In this document: one piece after another, positions 22,044 to 25,398 of the stretch | Numbering within the stretch: position 1 is the stretch's first letter | Layout of the letters: every line of letters begins with the position of its first letter | Assembly: GCA_964392615.1 (NCBI GenBank) | Contig: CAYMRB010000096.1 | Coordinates: 1 to 25,398, forward strand | Length of the DNA stretch: 25,398 nucleotides | Origin: CAYMRB01 sp964392615 | GTDB taxonomy: Bacteria; Planctomycetota; UBA8108 | Reading direction: 5' to 3' | Made by a program: the position numbers and the translations under genes | The notes under the pieces: generated by a model | Told to the model about the DNA's origin: nothing | Databases searched by the model: none | What the model saw: the letters and a program-made list of their open reading frames with translations, nothing else

Positions 22044-23039
22044 TCAGCGCGCCGCCAAGAGCGCGATCGATCCGACGCGCCGCACGCTCGCCGCGCCAGG
22101 GCACAGCACCGTCGACCCGTCGACGTTGAGCGGAAACGGTCGATCGCATTCGAGCTCGAGCGACTCCTCGCAGACCAGATGCTCCATGCCCCAGCGCGCG
22201 GGATCCGCGGCGACCTTGCCGCTGCGCGCTGCCTTCACTTGCCCCGGCAGTCGCCAGATGCCGCGATCGCGCAGCGCGAAGCAGTGGAAGCGGCCGGAAC
22301 CCAGCGCGTCGTTCGTGAACGCGAGGTCTTTTCCGAGGTAGCCGTTGACGAGGACCATCGCCTGGAAGCGACCGCCGTCGATCTCGTTTCCGTCGACGCG
22401 GATGCGCCACCGGCGAGCGCGCGTGAACGGCGCCTTCGCGAGGCGCTCGAGGAGCGCGAGGATCATGCCCGTCGTGAACGGTCCGAGATCGCCGAAGAAC
22501 TGGCTCAGCACCCCCTTGTACCACTTCATGAAGCGGTTTTCGGTGAAGTGGGGGATGCGACCGAAGAGCTCGGCGCCCCCGTAACCGACGAAGTGCTTCG
22601 GCGGCACGCCTTCCACATCGACGCGCAGCAGATCGCACGGGGCGGTGTGATCGGCCTCGATCGCATCGGAGAACACGCGGATTCCCGCTTCGATCTCGTC
22701 GGGCATGCCGAGCACCTTGCCGATCAGGTCGGCCGATCCCTTGCGCAGGAAACCGAGGCGTAACGGCTCGAGCGGAACACCTGCGTCGATGCAACCGTGC
22801 AGCACGGCGTTGAACGTTCCCGAGCCGCCGGCCGAGATCACGATGCGCGCACCGTCGCCCACGAGCTCCGCCGCGCGCGCGCGGGCCTCGTCGTGACCTT
22901 CGACCTCGCTCAGCGCAACACCGGTCCAACCGTGCTCTGCGAACAGCGGCTCGATGCGTCGGACTTTGCTCCAGTCGGCGATGGACCCCGACACGGCCGT
23001 CGCGATGACCTCGATCCGCGCGCTTCGGTCCGTCGCCAT
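22044..23039 (-). CDS. Diacylglycerol-kinase-family (YegS/DAGK-like) protein with altered signature
   Basis: The 331-residue protein has the two-domain layout of bacterial lipid kinases. The N-terminal nucleotide-binding part contains ISAGGSGTFNAVLHG (69-83), where the canonical motif is GGDGT-x-N; Asp is replaced by Ser73. A second motif, LRKGSADLIGKVLGMP (98-113), stands where family members have a PxGTxNDxARxLGxP segment. The C-terminal beta-rich domain includes FQAMVLVNGYLGKD and LNVDGS, matching family positions. The substrate would be a lipid hydroxyl; the Asp change makes normal kinase activity doubtful. AGGAG lies in the end of the preceding gene, which stops seven bp upstream, so translation is probably coupled. 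It is the last gene of the cassette. Confidence 0.8.
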   Translation of the reverse strand: MATDRSARIEVIATAVSGSIADWSKVRRIEPLFAEHGWTGVALSEVEGHDEARARAAELVGDGARIVISAGGSGTFNAVLHGCIDAGVPLEPLRLGFLRKGSADLIGKVLGMPDEIEAGIRVFSDAIEADHTAPCDLLRVDVEGVPPKHFVGYGGAELFGRIPHFTENRFMKWYKGVLSQFFGDLGPFTTGMILALLERLAKAPFTRARRWRIRVDGNEIDGGRFQAMVLVNGYLGKDLAFTNDALGSGRFHCFALRDRGIWRLPGQVKAARSGKVAADPARWGMEHLVCEESLELECDRPFPLNVDGSTVLCPGAASVRRVGSIALLAAR

Positions 23040-23046
23040 CTTGCGT

Positions 23047-24492
23047 CTAGGCTCCTGATTCGGCGGCTCGATGGGCGTCGTCGCGCGCTATCGTGTGCTC
23101 CGTCACGAAATCGCGCGCCGCGGTCGCGAGCTCGTCCGGCGACAGCCCTCCGTCGAGCCGTAGCACCGGCAAGCCGAACCGACTCGCGGCTACCGAGCAC
23201 ACCGTGTCGTAGGCGCGCCGCAATTTGTCCAGCTTCTCCGCCGTCTCGTGTTGCTGCCGCTCCTCGCCGCGCGTGGTGATTCTGCCGATGGCGTCATCCA
23301 CGGGGAGGTCGATGAACACCGCCGCCTCCGGCAGCTCGAGCCGGTTCAGCCCGAGACGTTGCAGCCAGCGCAGTTCCGGAAAGCGGCGTGCGAGAGCTTC
23401 CCTCGCGCGCACGCGCTCGCGTCCGGACAGCACGCCCAGCACGCGTCCGCACGACTCGTGATCGAAGTCCTTCTCGTGGTAGAGGATCGACCACGCGGTC
23501 ATGTTGAGGAGCGGCGAGCCGTCCATCACGGTCCAATCGGGATCGTACCAGCGGCGGCTCTCCGCCAGCAGTCGATCGCGCAGGAGCAGCTCGACCAGCT
23601 TCGGGATCTTGTAGCCCGTCAGCGAGCGCGCGCATTTCGCTCGTCGCTGCAGGCGCAGGCGCAGGCGCTCGACGGGAAGCGGTTGCAGCTCCCGGGGCTC
23701 GCCACGTTCCAGCAGGCGGAGCTCGTCGCCGATGAACGCGGCGCTGCCCGCTTCCGACAGCAGCACGGCGAGGTTGTCCGCGAGCGTGCTCTTGCCGGAT
23801 CCGTCGATGCCGAGGACCGCGACGGGAAACGTCGCACGACGGTGCAGGTGGCGCTGGCGCTGCTGGCGTCGCGACGCCTCGGCGCGTGCGAGCTCGAGCA
23901 CGCTGTCGCGCAGGGCCGCGGTCAGGTCGCGCGGCCGTCCCGTCAACCGTCGCGCAGGACCGAGCAGGACGCGGTTCCACACGGGCAAGGGCAAGGTCGC
24001 CCCCCGCGGCAGCGCGCGTTCCGGGCCGAGGATGTGCGCGGGGATCACCGGCAACTCCGGGTGACGTTCGAGCAGCCGACCGACGCCGCTGCGAAACGGC
24101 GCGAGCTCGCCGGGCTCGCCGCGCGTGCCCTCCGGGAAGATGATCAAGCTCTCGCCTGCGGTGATGCAGCGGTCCATCGCGTTGATCGCCTCCAACGCGT
24201 CGCGCGGGCTGGCTCGGTCGACCCAGAGGGGCGCCAGCACGCGGTCCATGAAACGCGCCAGGCGCTGCGACTTGCCGAAGTGGTCCGCAGCGGCCACCGG
24301 GTGCGTGTGCGCCAGGTGACGGCGTGGCAACACGCTCATCAGGAGCAATGCGTCGAGGTGGCTGTTGTGGTTCGCGACGATCAGGAACTGGTCGAGCTCG
24401 TCGAGCTGGGCCGCTCCTTGCACGTGCACGCCGAACAGCACCTTCAGCAGCGGTCGCAGGATGAGGTGGTGGAACGCGCCGTGACCGGTCAT
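23047..24492 (-). CDS. Fusion: PlsC-type acyltransferase plus thymidylate-kinase-like P-loop kinase
   Basis: The ATG at 24492 overlaps the previous gene's stop (ATGA) and has GAGGTG eight bases upstream. Residues 1-200 are a 1-acylglycerol-3-phosphate acyltransferase-type domain, with NHNSHLD (His42, Asp47 of HX4D) and FPEGTRG (119-125), both catalytic and acceptor motifs intact. An Arg/Gln-rich linker (about 205-218) leads to a P-loop kinase domain: VLGIDGSGKSTLADN (226-240, Lys234), DGSPLLN, FIDLPVDDAIGRI and a lid-like RGEERQQHETAEKLDKLRRAYD (as RGEERQQHET and EKLDKLRRAY) resembling thymidylate kinase. PlsC enzymes acylate lysophosphatidate in the inner leaflet. The kinase substrate is unknown; phosphorylating a lipid headgroup precursor is possible. 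Both domains look active. The stop TAG is seven bp before the DAGK-like gene. Confidence 0.85.
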   Translation of the reverse strand: MTGHGAFHHLILRPLLKVLFGVHVQGAAQLDELDQFLIVANHNSHLDALLLMSVLPRRHLAHTHPVAAADHFGKSQRLARFMDRVLAPLWVDRASPRDALEAINAMDRCITAGESLIIFPEGTRGEPGELAPFRSGVGRLLERHPELPVIPAHILGPERALPRGATLPLPVWNRVLLGPARRLTGRPRDLTAALRDSVLELARAEASRRQQRQRHLHRRATFPVAVLGIDGSGKSTLADNLAVLLSEAGSAAFIGDELRLLERGEPRELQPLPVERLRLRLQRRAKCARSLTGYKIPKLVELLLRDRLLAESRRWYDPDWTVMDGSPLLNMTAWSILYHEKDFDHESCGRVLGVLSGRERVRAREALARRFPELRWLQRLGLNRLELPEAAVFIDLPVDDAIGRITTRGEERQQHETAEKLDKLRRAYDTVCSVAASRFGLPVLRLDGGLSPDELATAARDFVTEHTIARDDAHRAAESGA

Positions 24493-25289
24493 GGCGTCGG
24501 CACCTCGACCAGGATGACCTCGAAGTAGTGCAGGTAGTGGAAGACGACCGGTGCCGCGAAGAGCTGCGCGCGCAATCCGTCGATCCACCGGCCGCGGCCG
24601 GGCTCGAGCTGCGTCGGCTCGATGCCGAGATCCTCCTCGACCGTGCGCAGCGTGAAGTTGCCCATGCACACGAGCACGGGCATCAGGACCGCGAGACTCA
24701 CCGCGTGCACGAGCTGCATCTCGGCCGGCTTCCCGAGGAGCCACGCCAGGCCGAAGACCGCCGGTGCGCCGACGACGATCTTCAGCACGGAGCCTGCGGG
24801 CACGAAACGCGCCGCGCGATCGAGCACGTCGCAGACCGCGACGCCGAGCACCAGGAGCAGCGCGAGAGCCGTCGAGAGATACGTCAGGTACGCGAGGTGT
24901 CCGAGGCAGTAGGCAAACAGGAACAGGCCGAAGTCGATCGCCCCGATCGAGAACACGCTGCCGCGTGCGCCACCGCGTCCGCCCCCTCCCAGAGCGATGA
25001 GAAACGGAACGATCAGGAACACGTAGACCGGCACGCACACGATGAAGAAGCCGTACCAGCCGTCCGCGATGAGGTAGAACTGCAGCGGGATGCCCAAGTA
25101 CGCCGCGGCCATCGCCCAGCGATCCTCGGGGCGCAGATCAGCCAGCGACAAGTACTCGCGCAGACTCGCGAAGCTGATCGCCGCGAACAGCCAGACCGCG
25201 ACGTGGAACGACAGCCAGTGCGCCGTCGCGAGGCAGATCAGAAAGGCGATCGGGACCCGTAGGGAGGGTCGGTTCGTCGGGATCCACAT
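24489..25289 (-). CDS. CdsA-like (phosphatidate cytidylyltransferase family) membrane protein, degenerate
   Basis: The 266-residue protein has about seven or eight hydrophobic segments and follows the CdsA pattern, including the N-terminal REYLSL element. The C-terminal signature region (about 210-244, beginning GNFTLRTVEEDLGIEP) aligns with the CdsA motif GD-ES-KR-G-KD...PGHGG-DR-DS. However, Asp is Asn211, KR is EE, KD is PT, HGG is RGR and the last Asp-Ser is lost. CdsA makes CDP-diacylglycerol from CTP and phosphatidate and needs these acidic residues for metals. This protein therefore likely lacks that reaction or uses other chemistry. Its stop overlaps the next start by four bases, indicating translational coupling to the acyltransferase-kinase. 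ATG 25289 is preceded by a weak GAGAG. A relatively AT-rich 109 bp stretch upstream probably contains the promoter, but I could not fix one. Confidence 0.72.
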   Translation of the reverse strand: MWIPTNRPSLRVPIAFLICLATAHWLSFHVAVWLFAAISFASLREYLSLADLRPEDRWAMAAAYLGIPLQFYLIADGWYGFFIVCVPVYVFLIVPFLIALGGGGRGGARGSVFSIGAIDFGLFLFAYCLGHLAYLTYLSTALALLLVLGVAVCDVLDRAARFVPAGSVLKIVVGAPAVFGLAWLLGKPAEMQLVHAVSLAVLMPVLVCMGNFTLRTVEEDLGIEPTQLEPGRGRWIDGLRAQLFAAPVVFHYLHYFEVILVEVPTP

Positions 25290-25398
25290 CGCTCTCTAAG
25301 TGCCGCCTTTCAGAAATATCTGTACTACTAACGTCCAGAATCGTGTTCTCCGGCGAAGACTTCTGCCGCCTCCAAGTAGGATTTCTAAGGAACCCAGG

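Noticed and set aside
1..25398. CRISPR array, tRNA, rRNA, insertion sequence or prophage attachment site
   Set aside because: No regularly spaced repeats, cloverleaf sequences, transposase-like frames or terminal repeats with target duplication were seen.

Overview
The window is GC-rich throughout and densely coded, with 14 protein-coding loci on both strands. The gene content points to Planctomycetota or a close relative. It includes an HzsA-related multiheme protein, a huge secreted PQQ-type beta-propeller with a methyltransferase-like N-terminus, an SGNH hydrolase fused to TPRs, and several exported propeller, beta-helix and VCBS proteins. This assignment is an inference from gene families; no rRNA or other phylogenetic marker is present. 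I see no tRNA, rRNA, CRISPR array, transposase or integrase.

Layout. (1) Positions 1-1474 (minus): an endonuclease Q-family DNA repair protein that runs off the left edge through an acidic low-complexity stretch. (2) 1703-5661 (plus): a secreted PQQ-like propeller protein split by a one-base frameshift near 4424-4430. (3) 5702-9473 (plus): an SGNH hydrolase/TPR protein followed by a membrane-anchored TPR protein. (4) 9535-11417 (minus): an OprB-like porin and a class II cytochrome c lipoprotein in one operon. A non-coding leader of about 370 bp upstream holds a candidate promoter and two palindromes. (5) 11786-14131 (minus): a Tat-exported NHL-type propeller and a parallel beta-helix protein. 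(6) 14389-18784 (plus): a lyase-like (alpha/alpha)-toroid protein, then the HzsA-related triple-CXXCH protein. (7) 18818-19825 (minus): an AEC-family transporter. (8) 20086-22035 (plus): a secreted VCBS/FG-GAP protein with nine Asp-rich repeats. (9) 22044-25289 (minus): a tightly packed three-gene lipid-type cassette, made of a degenerate CdsA homologue, a PlsC acyltransferase fused to a P-loop kinase, and a diacylglycerol-kinase-like protein.

How the genes may work together. The middle of the window (2-6 and 8) is almost entirely envelope or exported proteins. It reads as machinery for handling polymers or small molecules outside the cytoplasm, with periplasmic c-type cytochromes, but no substrate can be named from the sequence. 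The most system-like unit is the right-hand cassette. Three lipid-enzyme families lie head to tail with a 4-nt ATGA overlap and a 7-nt gap, and two of them have lost signature residues of their family. That suggests a non-canonical phospholipid or glycolipid pathway rather than housekeeping synthesis.

Non-coding structure is also notable. Hairpins without U-tracts overlap stop codons at three gene ends. A perfect 17-bp inverted repeat lies beside the transporter promoter. Two palindromes stand 50 bp apart upstream of the porin operon.
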